Notes: generated by a model from the letters alone, not told the origin. A DNA stretch of 41,083 nt from an uncultured Ruminococcus sp. (GCA_902776375.1 CACYPV010000011.1:103984-145066); one strand, 5' to 3'. Positions 26,259 through 33,698 are shown, counted from the first letter of the stretch. Translations and numbers: made by a program.

Positions 26259-27764
26259 TTACTTAAAATAACCTTTTAATGTCTGCATATCGGTCTTGCC
26301 GTTGGGCAGAGCGGGAAGCTTTTCAAGCGCTACAAGCTTGCGCGGCACCATGAAGGCGGGCATGTTTTGCCTGAAATAGATCGTGATGTCCTTTGCGCCG
26401 GCGTCACCGGTGTAGAAGAGGTAAAGCGTTGCCTTCTCTTTATAGTAAAGCGCGCAGCAGTCTGTCACGCCCGCTATCTTTTTGGCGGTCTCCTCGATCT
26501 CGCCCAGCTCTATGCGGTGGCCGAGGTGCTTTATCTGGCGGTCTTTTCTGCCGTGGAAGTGCAGCACGCCGTTTTCGTCAAAGCTGCCGAGGTCGCCTGT
26601 TTTGTAAATCAGCTCGCGGTACTTGTCGTTGAGCGGATTTTGCATGAACACCTTATCGGTCTGCTCGTGGTTGCCGTAGTAGCCGAGCGCGAGTATGGGA
26701 CCTGTCACGCAGATCTCGCCCTGTTCGCCCTGCTTAGTGGGGGTGTTGTCCTCGTTGAGCAGGAAAACGCGGTAGTTGTCATAGGGCTTGCCGATGGGAA
26801 GCACGGTGTCGTCGTCCACCTTTTCCTCAACTACGTAGTAGGTGCAGCTCGCGGTCGCCTCGGTGGGACCGTACTGGTTGACATACAGAACGTCGGGCAG
26901 GTGCTCCTGCCAGATCTTCAAATATTTGCAGGGCATTACCGAGCCGGAGAAGCAGAGCTTTTTGAGGTATTCGGGCTTGCCGACGTCAAACGCGCCGAGC
27001 TTTGCCGGTATCTCAACGCCCGCTACGCTCCAGCACAGCGCGGTTATCTTTTCGCGGTTGAGCGTTTCAAACAGCGTGGTAGGAACGGCGAACTCGTTTT
27101 TCGGGATGATGTAGGTCGACGCGCCGAAGCTTATCGGCAGGTAGATATCCCTTATAGCGGCGATGTAGTCGAGCGGGCTCTGATTGCCGAGCGTGTCGGT
27201 ATCGTCGATGCGCAGCACCTTTGCTACAGAGTCGATGTAACACATAAGCGACTGGTGCGAGGTGATAACGCCCTTGGGCACTCCCGTAGAGCCGGAGGTG
27301 AATATCACGTAAAGGGGAGAGGTGCACACAAGCGTGCTCTCTCTTTCGCTCAAAAGCTCCTCGTCGGGCTGAGTGTCAAGGACGTCCTCCATGACTATGA
27401 TCTGTCCGTCAAAGTCAAGCGATCGGGCGGTCTCAAGGTGAGCCTTGTCAACAAGCATTATATCAGCCTGTATAACGCCGCAGATCTGATTAAGCCTTGC
27501 CTGCGGCATGTCGCCGTCCATCGGCGCGTAAAAGCAGCCCGCGCGTACCGCGCCCAAAAAGCAGGCGGGGGTCATGATGTGTCTGCCCGACATAACGGCA
27601 ACGGGAGCTCCGCAGGGAACAAGCTTTGCCAATGCGGTGCCGATGACCTTTGTCAGCGCGTTGAACTCGCCGAAGGTGATCTGTCCGTGCTCATCTTTGA
27701 ACATGACCTTGTCGGCGTATTTCTCCGCGGTTTTATTTAGTCTGTTAAGAATCGATGTTTCCAT
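26259..27764 (-). CDS. Amino-acid adenylation enzyme (DltA-like AMP ligase)
   Basis: The enzyme activates an amino or other carboxylic acid as its adenylate and loads it on the carrier protein. The 501-residue product has the full core motif set: A3 FTSGSTGVPKGV, A5 NQYGPTEAT, A7 YKTGDLG, A8 GRKDRQIKHLGHRIELGEIE and A10 LPNGKTD. The position matching the cysteine said to enforce D-alanine choice in DltA (FCGEVLP) reads FSGSVMP here, with the same 25-residue spacing to the A5 tyrosine. The substrate may therefore not be D-Ala; this comparison is from memory. The start METSILN is taken because gagga lies just upstream; an ATG four codons earlier overlaps that site. It is the first gene of the operon, with a good promoter. 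Confidence 0.88.
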   Translation of the reverse strand: METSILNRLNKTAEKYADKVMFKDEHGQITFGEFNALTKVIGTALAKLVPCGAPVAVMSGRHIMTPACFLGAVRAGCFYAPMDGDMPQARLNQICGVIQADIMLVDKAHLETARSLDFDGQIIVMEDVLDTQPDEELLSERESTLVCTSPLYVIFTSGSTGVPKGVITSHQSLMCYIDSVAKVLRIDDTDTLGNQSPLDYIAAIRDIYLPISFGASTYIIPKNEFAVPTTLFETLNREKITALCWSVAGVEIPAKLGAFDVGKPEYLKKLCFSGSVMPCKYLKIWQEHLPDVLYVNQYGPTEATASCTYYVVEEKVDDDTVLPIGKPYDNYRVFLLNEDNTPTKQGEQGEICVTGPILALGYYGNHEQTDKVFMQNPLNDKYRELIYKTGDLGSFDENGVLHFHGRKDRQIKHLGHRIELGEIEETAKKIAGVTDCCALYYKEKATLYLFYTGDAGAKDITIYFRQNMPAFMVPRKLVALEKLPALPNGKTDMQTLKGYFK

Positions 27765-27802
27765 AAAAATCCTCATATAAATAAATATATTATTCCTTCA
27801 TT

Positions 27803-27830
27803 ATTATATCAAAAAAAGACTTAAAGTCAA
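27803..27830 (-). promoter_or_regulatory. Promoter of the dlt-like operon
   Basis: On the minus strand TTGACT (27830-27825) and TATAAT (27808-27803) are 16 bp apart, about 40 bp before the ligase start. Confidence 0.75.
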
Positions 27831-27926
27831 TCGATTTGACTAAATCCGAGCGATTTTTCCTGAATTTTTCACGATTAAAAAGTAACACAAGGGATTAACG
27901 TGTTTTTTTGTTGAATATACACAATA

Positions 27927-28003
27927 TAGAAGCTAGATGCTAGAGGCTAGAGGCTAGATGTTGTAGTTGAAGTTAGGTACTAGGTATTAGGTATTAGGTA
28001 TTA
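27927..28003. repeat. Heptamer arrays (GCTAGAG then TAGGTAT types)
   Basis: In the 450-bp gap 27777-28225, gctagatgctagaggctagag-type units are followed by aggtactaggtattaggtatt-type units. Both have a 7-bp step, and they lead straight into the palindromic element. Confidence 0.8.
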
Positions 28004-28012
28004 GAGTCGGTG

Positions 28013-28085
28013 TAGGGGCAGACCCATGTGTCTGCCCGAAAACGCTGCAATAATTTGCGGGCGCACACATGGGTGCGCCCCTACG
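28013..28085. repeat. 73-bp palindromic element, copy 1
   Basis: The left arm gtaggggcagacccatgtg... and right arm ...cacatgggtgcgcccctac pair over ~27 bp with few mismatches, separated by ~19 bp. The second copy is at 33572-33644, and both are preceded by a TATTAG(A/G)GTCGGT junction with a heptamer array. Confidence 0.85.
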
Positions 28086-28099
28086 TCGTTGATCAAACC

Positions 28100-28147
28100 A
28101 TTGCATTTGTCGGAAACGTTTGTTCATTGCCGAGGGGGATCCTTTGA
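28100..28147 (-). repeat. GGATCC-containing interspersed repeat, copy 1
   Basis: The reverse complement matches 32064-32110 closely: ggatcccc(c/t)tcggcaatg, then acaaacgttt. A third, shorter copy lies at 35569-35602. Confidence 0.75.
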
Positions 28148-28154
28148 TTTTTAA

Positions 28155-28194
28155 TGCCGAAAAAAAGAAACGCCGGTCAAAAACCAACGTTTCC
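28155..28194 (-). terminator. Terminator of the GT2 gene
   Basis: The stem gaaacg-c-cggt/acca-acgtttc has an A7 run at its left, which is a U-tract on the minus strand. It shares sequence with the hairpin at 18668-18700. The gap also holds a CAACTTT heptamer array at 28199-28227 next to the stop codon. Confidence 0.8.
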
Positions 28195-28225
28195 GTAAAT
28201 AACTTTCAACTTTCAATTTTCAACT

Positions 28226-29188
28226 TTAAGCTTCTTCGTCGTTCTCGTCGTCGAGCACAGTTTCAACGATGTAGCGCGGGCGGCGTTTTGTTTCAAGGTA
28301 GATCTTGCCGATGTATTCGCCGATTATTCCTATCGCCAAAAGCTGCAGGCCGCCGAGCGCCCAGATAGAGCACAGCGTGCTTGTCCAGCCGCTGACCGTC
28401 CAGCCTATGAAGAAGCTGACGATCGAGTAGATTATCATTGCAAGGCTTATCAGGAAGATTATAAGTCCCAGCCACGTGATCATGCGTATAGGCTGGATGC
28501 TCAGCGAGGTTATGCCCTCCCAAGCCAGAGCGAGCATCTTTTTGAGCGGGTATTTGCTTTCGCCCGCCAGACGTTCGGAACGCTCGTATTTTACCACGTC
28601 GGACTTGTAGCCGATAAGCGGCACCATGCCGCGCAGGAAGATATTGGTCTCGCGGTACAGCGAAAAGGCTTCAAGCGCGCGGCGGCTCATAAGGCGGAAA
28701 TCCGCGTGATTGAAGATGACCTTCGCGCCCATTTTGTTGAGTATCTTATAGAACGACTCCGCGGTGAAGCGCTTGAAGAAGGTGTCGGTCTCGCGCTTTG
28801 AGCGCACGCCGTAAACGACGTCGCAGCCCTTCTCAAATTTATCGAGCATTTCGTCAAAAACGTTGATATCGTCCTGAAGGTCGGCGTCGATCGAGATCAC
28901 CGCGTCCGCCTTGTCCTTTAGGGTCATAAGGCCGCATAGCAGAGCGTTCTGGTGGCCTCTGTTGCGGCTGAGCTTGATGCCCTGAAAAACAGCGTTCTGA
29001 TTGTGCAGATCAGAAATGATATCCCACGTTTTGTCGCGCGAGCCGTCGTCGATAAAAACGATTTTGCTGTCGTCGGTTATTTTGCCTGCCGACATCAGAT
29101 CATAATACTTGTTCAGAAGTTTTTCAGCCGAATCCCACAGCACTTCTTCTTCGTTGTAGCAGGGGATGGCGAGATAAAGCTTTGTCAT
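28226..29188 (-). CDS. Family 2 glycosyltransferase, polyprenyl-phosphate sugar transferase (GtrB/DPM-like)
   Basis: This family moves glucose or a related sugar from a nucleotide donor to undecaprenyl phosphate at the cytoplasmic face, making a lipid-linked donor for extracytoplasmic transferases. The GT-A domain has YLAIPCYNEEEV, the donor strand VFIDDGSRDKTW, the metal motif SIDADLQDD, and RNRGHQNALLCG. Two C-terminal transmembrane helices (ITWLGLIIFLISLAMIIYS, and LCSIWALGGLQLLAIGIIGEY) plus a basic/acidic tail are typical. At 320 residues it is full length. Lying upstream of the dlt-like and GT-C-like genes, it plausibly supplies lipid-linked sugar to the same surface polymer. Confidence 0.9.
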   Translation of the reverse strand: MTKLYLAIPCYNEEEVLWDSAEKLLNKYYDLMSAGKITDDSKIVFIDDGSRDKTWDIISDLHNQNAVFQGIKLSRNRGHQNALLCGLMTLKDKADAVISIDADLQDDINVFDEMLDKFEKGCDVVYGVRSKRETDTFFKRFTAESFYKILNKMGAKVIFNHADFRLMSRRALEAFSLYRETNIFLRGMVPLIGYKSDVVKYERSERLAGESKYPLKKMLALAWEGITSLSIQPIRMITWLGLIIFLISLAMIIYSIVSFFIGWTVSGWTSTLCSIWALGGLQLLAIGIIGEYIGKIYLETKRRPRYIVETVLDDENDEEA

Positions 29189-29324
29189 ACATTCACCTTA
29201 TTTGTAGTTTAATTCTATATTATCATAATACTACTCGCGCGAAATGTCAAGCTAATTGTAATAACAATAGTGAAGCGCGGCTTGTATATTTTGTAATATT
29301 TTTTAGAAAATTTATAAAAATCCC

Positions 29325-29353
29325 TTGTAAACACACCTGTTTTGTATTATAAT
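29325..29353 (+). promoter_or_regulatory. Promoter of pfkA
   Basis: TTGTAA (29325-29330) and TATAAT (29348-29353) are 17 bp apart, with a start expected near 29360. Confidence 0.75.
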
Positions 29354-29392
29354 AGTATGGAAAAAAATGATTTATCCTATGGAGGTAATGAT

Positions 29393-30361
29393 ATGGCACA
29401 AAAAACAATTGCGGTATTGACAAGCGGCGGCGACGCTCCGGGCATGAACGCGGCTGTAAGAGCGGTCGTTCGTTCGGGCATAAACAGAAACATGCGCGTT
29501 TTCGGTATCTATCGCGGTTTTAACGGCTTGCTTAACGGCGATATCGAAGAGATGAACCTGCGCTCTGTTTCCGACATCATCGGCAACGGCGGCACCATGC
29601 TCTACACCGCCAGAAGCGAAGAGTTCAAGCAGAAGGAAGCTCAGGAGAGAGCGGCTGATTTCTGCCGCAGCAAGGGCATCGAGGGCGTTGTTGTCATCGG
29701 CGGCGACGGTTCCTTCCGCGGCGCCAGAGCGCTCACGGCGGCGGGCATCAACTGCATCGGCGTTCCCGGCACTATCGACAACGACATAGCCTGCTCCGAA
29801 TACACCGTTGGCTTTGACACGGCTATCAACACCGCTATCGATATGGTAGACCGTATCCGCGACACCGCTCAGTCCCACGACCGCTGCTCTATCGTTGAGG
29901 TTATGGGCAGACGCTGCGGCGACATAGCCTTGCAGACCGGTATCGCTGCGGGCGCAACCGCTATCCTTATTCCTGAGGTTGAGTACAACACCGAGCGCGA
30001 CGTTATCGCAAGGATAGTCAACACCCAGAAAACCGGCAAAAAGCACTTTGTTATCGTAGTTGCCGAGGGCGTAGGTCATGTGGGCGACCTCGCTAAGTAC
30101 ATTGAGCAGAGGCTCGGCATCGAGGCGAGAGCCACTATCCTCGGTCACGTTCAGCGCGGCGGCAGCCCCACCGTGCGCGACAGAGTTGTCGCCAGCCAGA
30201 TGGGTTACGAGGCTGTTTCCCTGCTCGACCAGGGCTTGGGCAACCGCGTAGTCGTTATGCGCGACGGCAAGATCACCGACCTCGACATCAACGAGGCGCT
30301 TGATATGGAGCGCGTATTCGACGATAAGCTCTACAAGGTCGCTATGTCAGTTTCTATCTGA
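29393..30361 (+). CDS. pfkA: ATP-dependent 6-phosphofructokinase
   Basis: PfkA phosphorylates fructose 6-phosphate to the 1,6-bisphosphate, the committed step of glycolysis. The 322-residue product shows TSGGDAPGMNAAVRAVV, GGDGSFRGA, the catalytic PGTIDNDI, GFDTAINT, MGRRCGDIALQ and LGHVQRGGSPTVRDR, the standard ATP-type order. The GGDGS glycine rather than a GGDDS-type motif argues against a PPi-dependent enzyme. The start at 29393 follows a full ggagg by 7 bases; an apparent earlier in-frame start lies inside the promoter. A terminator follows, so it is probably monocistronic. Confidence 0.96.
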   Translation: MAQKTIAVLTSGGDAPGMNAAVRAVVRSGINRNMRVFGIYRGFNGLLNGDIEEMNLRSVSDIIGNGGTMLYTARSEEFKQKEAQERAADFCRSKGIEGVVVIGGDGSFRGARALTAAGINCIGVPGTIDNDIACSEYTVGFDTAINTAIDMVDRIRDTAQSHDRCSIVEVMGRRCGDIALQTGIAAGATAILIPEVEYNTERDVIARIVNTQKTGKKHFVIVVAEGVGHVGDLAKYIEQRLGIEARATILGHVQRGGSPTVRDRVVASQMGYEAVSLLDQGLGNRVVVMRDGKITDLDINEALDMERVFDDKLYKVAMSVSI

Positions 30362-30381
30362 TTTTACTGTTTTGTTTATAG

Positions 30382-30426
30382 GAGCCGTCTCAAAGCTCAC
30401 AGGAGTGTTGGGCGGCTCTTTTCTTT
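30382..30426 (+). terminator. Terminator of pfkA
   Basis: The stem gagccg/cggctc with a ~25-nt loop is followed by ttttcttt. Confidence 0.8.
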
Positions 30427-30452
30427 AATAATTCTGTAAAGGAAATATAATC

Positions 30453-31973
30453 ATGCTTTCCAAATTACAAAAAGTATCCAAAGACCTTATCATATACTCG
30501 GCGCTTGTTTCTGAATTTGAGCGGCTGGATTTTAAGGACGACGCTTTGGCCGGCGTTAGGGCGAACTTTTTTAACTCTAAAGGCTCGCCGCAGGTCGAAA
30601 AGACCGAGATCAGCCTCAACGGCGTCATGCACAGCCTGACTTATTCCATGAAAAACGGCGAGCCCCTTTCGTGGAAGATAAGCAGCGACCGCCGACCCGT
30701 TCAGACCGTAAAGCGCGCCTCGGACGGAGGCTACAGCGTTATGAGTTACAGCGCGAGCGGTATCGTGTTCAAGCGTCAGTATTTTAACAGCGCGCATGAA
30801 TGGCTGCGCACGGAGTACTATGACCGCGAGCTTGAGAACAGGCTTGCGGCGGTCATTTATTCCAAGCGCGTCGAAAAGCTTGTGGTGCTTTGCCTGCAGC
30901 GCTTTAAGCCCTCCGGCATGTCAACGGTAGATCTGTACCCGTCGCTTACTTCGCCAAAAAGGCGCTGCGCCGCGCTTATCTACTCAAACTCCGGCATGCT
31001 GTGGTATGACAGCTCGTTCAAGCCCGAGGAGGTAAAGCAGGAGGAGCCCGCCGCCGGCGACGGATTCCGATTTACGCGCGAGACGTTCATTTCGGCAAAC
31101 GTCAGGGATGTGCTGAAGCTTAAGTTCGCGCCGTATCTCAGCAAGGACGATATTTCCGTTCCTATCGAAGCTCCCGTGCAGGAGGAGCCTGTGGCGTATT
31201 CCGCGTACGACAAGATCGAGAATATTTTATTCGAGGCGCATAAAACCAACAAAAACATTTTCGGCGAGCTTGCGGGTCACGCTATGGAAGAAAGCGGCGG
31301 CGAAGATGAAGCCGAACCGGAGCAGACGGAAGCAATTGAGAAGACGGAAGCAGCCGAGCAGGCGGATGCCGTTGAGCAGCCCGATGCTGAGGCTGTTGAA
31401 GAGCCCGCGAAAGAAGCTCCGGCTGCCTCAGAGGAAGCTCCCGTTCAGGCAGAGCAGGCGGAAAGCGTTGACGAAACCGCCGAACAGCCCGAAATCATCG
31501 TTGCCGAGCTGCCAGAAGCCGACAGTGTGATAAACACAAGGCAGGGCGAATACTCTTACTACGGCAAGGTCGACGAAAGCGGAAAGCGCGTCGGCAGAGG
31601 CAGGACAGTAACTCCCGACGGACTGACGGCTTACGAGGGCTACTACGTCGATGATAAGCGCGAGGGCTTCGGTGTTTGCTATTACAAGGACGGCAGCGCG
31701 AATTACATCGGCGGCTGGAACGGCGGCAACCGCTCCGGCACGGGCGTGGGATTCAGGCAAAGCGACGGCACCATGCACGCCGGCAAATGGAACGACAACA
31801 AGCCCGACGGCTTCGGCGCGCGGTTTGATAAAAACGGAGATTTCCTCGACGTTTGCACCTATGTTGACGGAAAGCGCAACGGCAAAAGCGTTTCGTTCGA
31901 CGAGGAAGGCAACGTTGTCATCAAGCTGTGGAAGGACGGCGAGCAGGTCAGCGAGCATATCGTCAGTGACTAG
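30453..31973 (+). CDS. MORN-repeat protein with acidic linker
   Basis: This is a 506-residue cytoplasmic-looking protein without signal or membrane segment. Residues 1 to about 225 form an unrecognised folded region (LSKLQKVSKDLIIYSALVSE...). About 275-355 is a Glu/Ala/Pro-rich low-complexity linker. From about 362 several MORN motifs follow: YYGKVDESGKRVGRGR, YEGYYVDDKREGFGVCYY, YIGGWNGGNRSGTGVGF, HAGKWNDNKPDGFGARF. MORN repeats form elongated beta-hairpin rods used in protein or lipid binding; the function here is unknown. A gtaaagga site lies 9 bases before the ATG. There is no clear terminator; repeats begin at the stop codon. Confidence 0.85.
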   Translation: MLSKLQKVSKDLIIYSALVSEFERLDFKDDALAGVRANFFNSKGSPQVEKTEISLNGVMHSLTYSMKNGEPLSWKISSDRRPVQTVKRASDGGYSVMSYSASGIVFKRQYFNSAHEWLRTEYYDRELENRLAAVIYSKRVEKLVVLCLQRFKPSGMSTVDLYPSLTSPKRRCAALIYSNSGMLWYDSSFKPEEVKQEEPAAGDGFRFTRETFISANVRDVLKLKFAPYLSKDDISVPIEAPVQEEPVAYSAYDKIENILFEAHKTNKNIFGELAGHAMEESGGEDEAEPEQTEAIEKTEAAEQADAVEQPDAEAVEEPAKEAPAASEEAPVQAEQAESVDETAEQPEIIVAELPEADSVINTRQGEYSYYGKVDESGKRVGRGRTVTPDGLTAYEGYYVDDKREGFGVCYYKDGSANYIGGWNGGNRSGTGVGFRQSDGTMHAGKWNDNKPDGFGARFDKNGDFLDVCTYVDGKRNGKSVSFDEEGNVVIKLWKDGEQVSEHIVSD

Positions 31974-32008
31974 AGGCTAGTGAGTAATAAGTAATAAGTA
32001 ATAAGTTG
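31970..32008. repeat. Composite heptamer array (TAGAGGC into TAATAAG)
   Basis: Units tagaggc tagtgag taataag taataag taataag ttgtaag run in one unbroken 7-bp phase, beginning in the stop region of the MORN gene. Confidence 0.8.
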
Positions 32009-32012
32009 TAAG

Positions 32013-32110
32013 AAATTGTCATCCTGAGCGGTGCCGGAGGCAAAATCGCGTTCAGCGATTTAGTCGAAGGATCCCCTTCGGCAATGCACAAACGTTTCTG
32101 CTAAATAAAA
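32013..32110 (+). repeat. GTCATCCTGAGCG / GGATCC interspersed element, copy 2
   Basis: It opens with attgtcatcctgagcg, has a small inner palindrome (aatcgcg-ttcag-cgattt), and ends tcgaaggatcccc...acaaacgtttctg. The 3' part matches 28100-28147 in reverse; both ends recur inverted at 35569-35750. Confidence 0.75.
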
Positions 32111-32160
32111 TCCGCATTCCGCATTCCGAATTCCGCATTAATCTAATACCTATACTAAAA
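32108..32160. repeat. Heptamer array (ATTCCGC into TAATACC)
   Basis: Units attccgc attccgc attccga attccgc attaatc taatacc tatacta form an array immediately before the mscS ribosome site. The same order occurs at 35746-35812. Confidence 0.8.
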
Positions 32161-32174
32161 CCGAGGTGATATAA

Positions 32175-32996
32175 TTGTATTGGGATAAAGTAAAGCAAGG
32201 CTTGTGGGACTTTGCTCACGGCTTTTTGATGTTTGCCGTCATAATGATAGTCGGCGTTATCGTTGTGCGCCTTCTGCTTATCCCCGTAAAAAAGGTGCTT
32301 GTTAAATCAAAGCTTGAACACACCGCTAAAACCTTCCTGTATTCGCTTTTGCGCTTTGTGCTTTACGGCGTGATCGTCATCACTGCTATGGGCACCGCGG
32401 GCATTAACATCACATCGCTCATCACGGCGCTGGGCGCGGCAGCCCTTACCGCAGGACTCGCCTTTCAGGACACGCTCAAAAACTTTGTCAGCGGAATAAT
32501 CATCCTTATCAACAAGCCTATTATCGCAGGCGATCTGGTCAGGATAAACGGCTACGAGGGCTATGTCGACAGCATCCGCATGTTCTATACGCAGATACAC
32601 ACCTTTGACAACCTCACGGTGCATATCCCGAACTCTCTGCTCACATCCGGCAGCATCGTCAATTGCTCCGTTGCCGGCACGCGCAGAATATGCATCAAGT
32701 GCTCGGTGAGCTACGAGGATAACCTTACGAAGGTCAAGAGCGTTATATATAACGTGCTTTCGAAAAACCCGAAGGTACTGGACGACCCCGAATCAAAGGT
32801 CTACGTTTCAGACCACCTCGACAGCGGGATCGAGATTACGGTTTTTATCTGGGTGAAGCAGGAGGATTACTATCCCGTGCTTTTCCAAACCGAGGAGGAA
32901 ATCAAAAACGCCTTTGACGAAAACGGCATAACCATACCGTATCCGCATGTTCAGCTTGCCGAAAAGGCTGATAAAAAAGATGAATTTAAAGTATAA
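32175..32996 (+). CDS. mscS: Small-conductance mechanosensitive channel (MscS family)
   Basis: This is a membrane channel that opens under tension to release solutes during hypo-osmotic shock. The 273-residue protein has three transmembrane helices; the pore helix ITSLITALGAAALTAGLAFQDTLKN shows the alanine/glycine packing pattern of TM3. Following are the beta domain (GDLVRINGYEGYVDSI, VHIPNSLLTSGSIVN) and the alpha/beta C-terminal domain ending FDENGITIPYPHVQLA, all diagnostic. The start is TTG, supported by gaggtg six bases upstream and no alternative ATG nearby. It is about the size of the E. coli protein (286). Confidence 0.93.
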   Translation: MYWDKVKQGLWDFAHGFLMFAVIMIVGVIVVRLLLIPVKKVLVKSKLEHTAKTFLYSLLRFVLYGVIVITAMGTAGINITSLITALGAAALTAGLAFQDTLKNFVSGIIILINKPIIAGDLVRINGYEGYVDSIRMFYTQIHTFDNLTVHIPNSLLTSGSIVNCSVAGTRRICIKCSVSYEDNLTKVKSVIYNVLSKNPKVLDDPESKVYVSDHLDSGIEITVFIWVKQEDYYPVLFQTEEEIKNAFDENGITIPYPHVQLAEKADKKDEFKV

Positions 32997-33006
32997 AAAA
33001 TAAAAA

Positions 33007-33059
33007 TCCTCATATACTAATGGCGTCGTGTAATGCGGCGTCATTTTTATATATGAGGA
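33007..33059 (+). promoter_or_regulatory. Inverted repeat covering the ribosome site of the lipoprotein gene
   Basis: tcctcatata (33007-33016) is the exact complement of tatatgagga (33050-33059), whose gagga is part of the gene's Shine-Dalgarno. If formed, the stem would hide the site; it may also help end mscS transcription. Confidence 0.45.
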
Positions 33060-33068
33060 AGTATTATA

Positions 33069-33332
33069 ATGAAAAATATCAAAAGAATCATTTGTGCGGC
33101 GTTTGCCGCGCTGACTTTGACCGCGGCGCTTGCAGGCTGCGGAAACGAAGGCTCATCTTCATCGGTCGTGTCCGATATGAAGTCGAACGCTAAGGAGCTG
33201 GTGAGCGATATCCGCGAGGAGATCACACAGGCGCAGACCGACATCACCGAAGCTGTAGAAAGAATGTACAGCGACGGTCAGGTATCCGACGGCGACGGCA
33301 TTATTGGCAACGAGGGCAGTCGGGACGAGTGA
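33069..33332 (+). CDS. Small secreted lipoprotein of unknown function
   Basis: This 87-residue protein has a basic N-terminus, a hydrophobic stretch and a lipobox LAGC ending near residue 24, so mature protein would be lipid-anchored on the outer face of the membrane. After a Ser-rich tether (GNEGSSSSV) comes one amphipathic helix (MKSNAKELVSDIREEITQAQ...) and a Gly/Asp tail. I do not recognise a domain. It lies 72 bp after mscS on the same strand, and its gaggaag site is inside an inverted repeat. A hairpin without U-tract (33349-33383) follows. Confidence 0.8.
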   Translation: MKNIKRIICAAFAALTLTAALAGCGNEGSSSSVVSDMKSNAKELVSDIREEITQAQTDITEAVERMYSDGQVSDGDGIIGNEGSRDE

Positions 33333-33335
33333 TTT

Positions 33336-33450
33336 TTGTAGCAGGTCTGTAGCAGGTTGGGATAGATCCAATCAACCTGCTACGTGAAATAACAGCTTGC
33401 TTATGCGGAAAATACGCTTTGTAGCAAGTTGTAGCAGGTTTTTATAGGAC
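33336..33450. repeat. GTAGCAGGTT repeats and hairpin after the lipoprotein gene
   Basis: Copies of gtagca(g/a)gt(t/c) occur at about 33338, 33349, 33421 and 33431, as two pairs ~83 bp apart. The second copy pairs perfectly with aacctgctac at 33374-33383 (10 bp), with a small ggat/atcc stem inside. Alternative pairings with the first copy are possible. Confidence 0.6.
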
Positions 33451-33513
33451 TTTTATAAAACTGAAAAAAAAATATAAAAGTATGTAATTTTTTCTGGTAT
33501 ATAGAAAGTTTGC

Positions 33514-33566
33514 AGGGTTAGGTACTAGGTATTAGGTATTAGGTATCAGGTATCAGGTATTAGGGT
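33514..33566. repeat. Heptamer array (TAGGTAT type)
   Basis: At least six units of taggtat/taggtac/caggtat with a 7-bp step lead into palindromic element copy 2. Confidence 0.82.
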
Positions 33567-33571
33567 CGGTG

Positions 33572-33644
33572 TAGGGGCGGACCCGCGTGTCCGCCCGAAA
33601 ACGTTGCGCATGTCTATGCGGGCGCACACATGGGTGCGCCCCTA
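33572..33644. repeat. 73-bp palindromic element, copy 2
   Basis: Its right arm is identical to copy 1 (cgggcgcacacatgggtgcg then cccctac). The left arm differs at a few bases (ggacccgcgtgtccg). Confidence 0.85.
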
Positions 33645-33693
33645 CTTATAACTTATTACTCACTAGCCTCTAGCTTCTAGCTTCTAGCTTCTG
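33644..33693. repeat. Composite heptamer array (CTTATTA into GCTTCTA)
   Basis: Units cttataa cttatta ctcacta gcctcta gcttcta gcttcta gcttctg are in one phase. This is the reverse-complement arrangement of the array at 31970-32008. It ends just before the sigE stop codon. Confidence 0.82.
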
Positions 33694-33698
33694 GCATG

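Noticed and set aside
26367-27740. 457-codon frame antisense to the adenylation enzyme
   Set aside because: Shadow of a GC-skewed gene; the sense strand has all adenylation core motifs.
21897-27764. Standard dltABCD operon
   Set aside because: Gene order differs, a PLP decarboxylase is inserted, and the ligase lacks the expected D-Ala pocket cysteine.
28013-28085. Ordinary intrinsic terminator
   Set aside because: The 27-bp imperfect stem has no U-tract on either strand and recurs elsewhere with the same flanks, so it is a repeat element.
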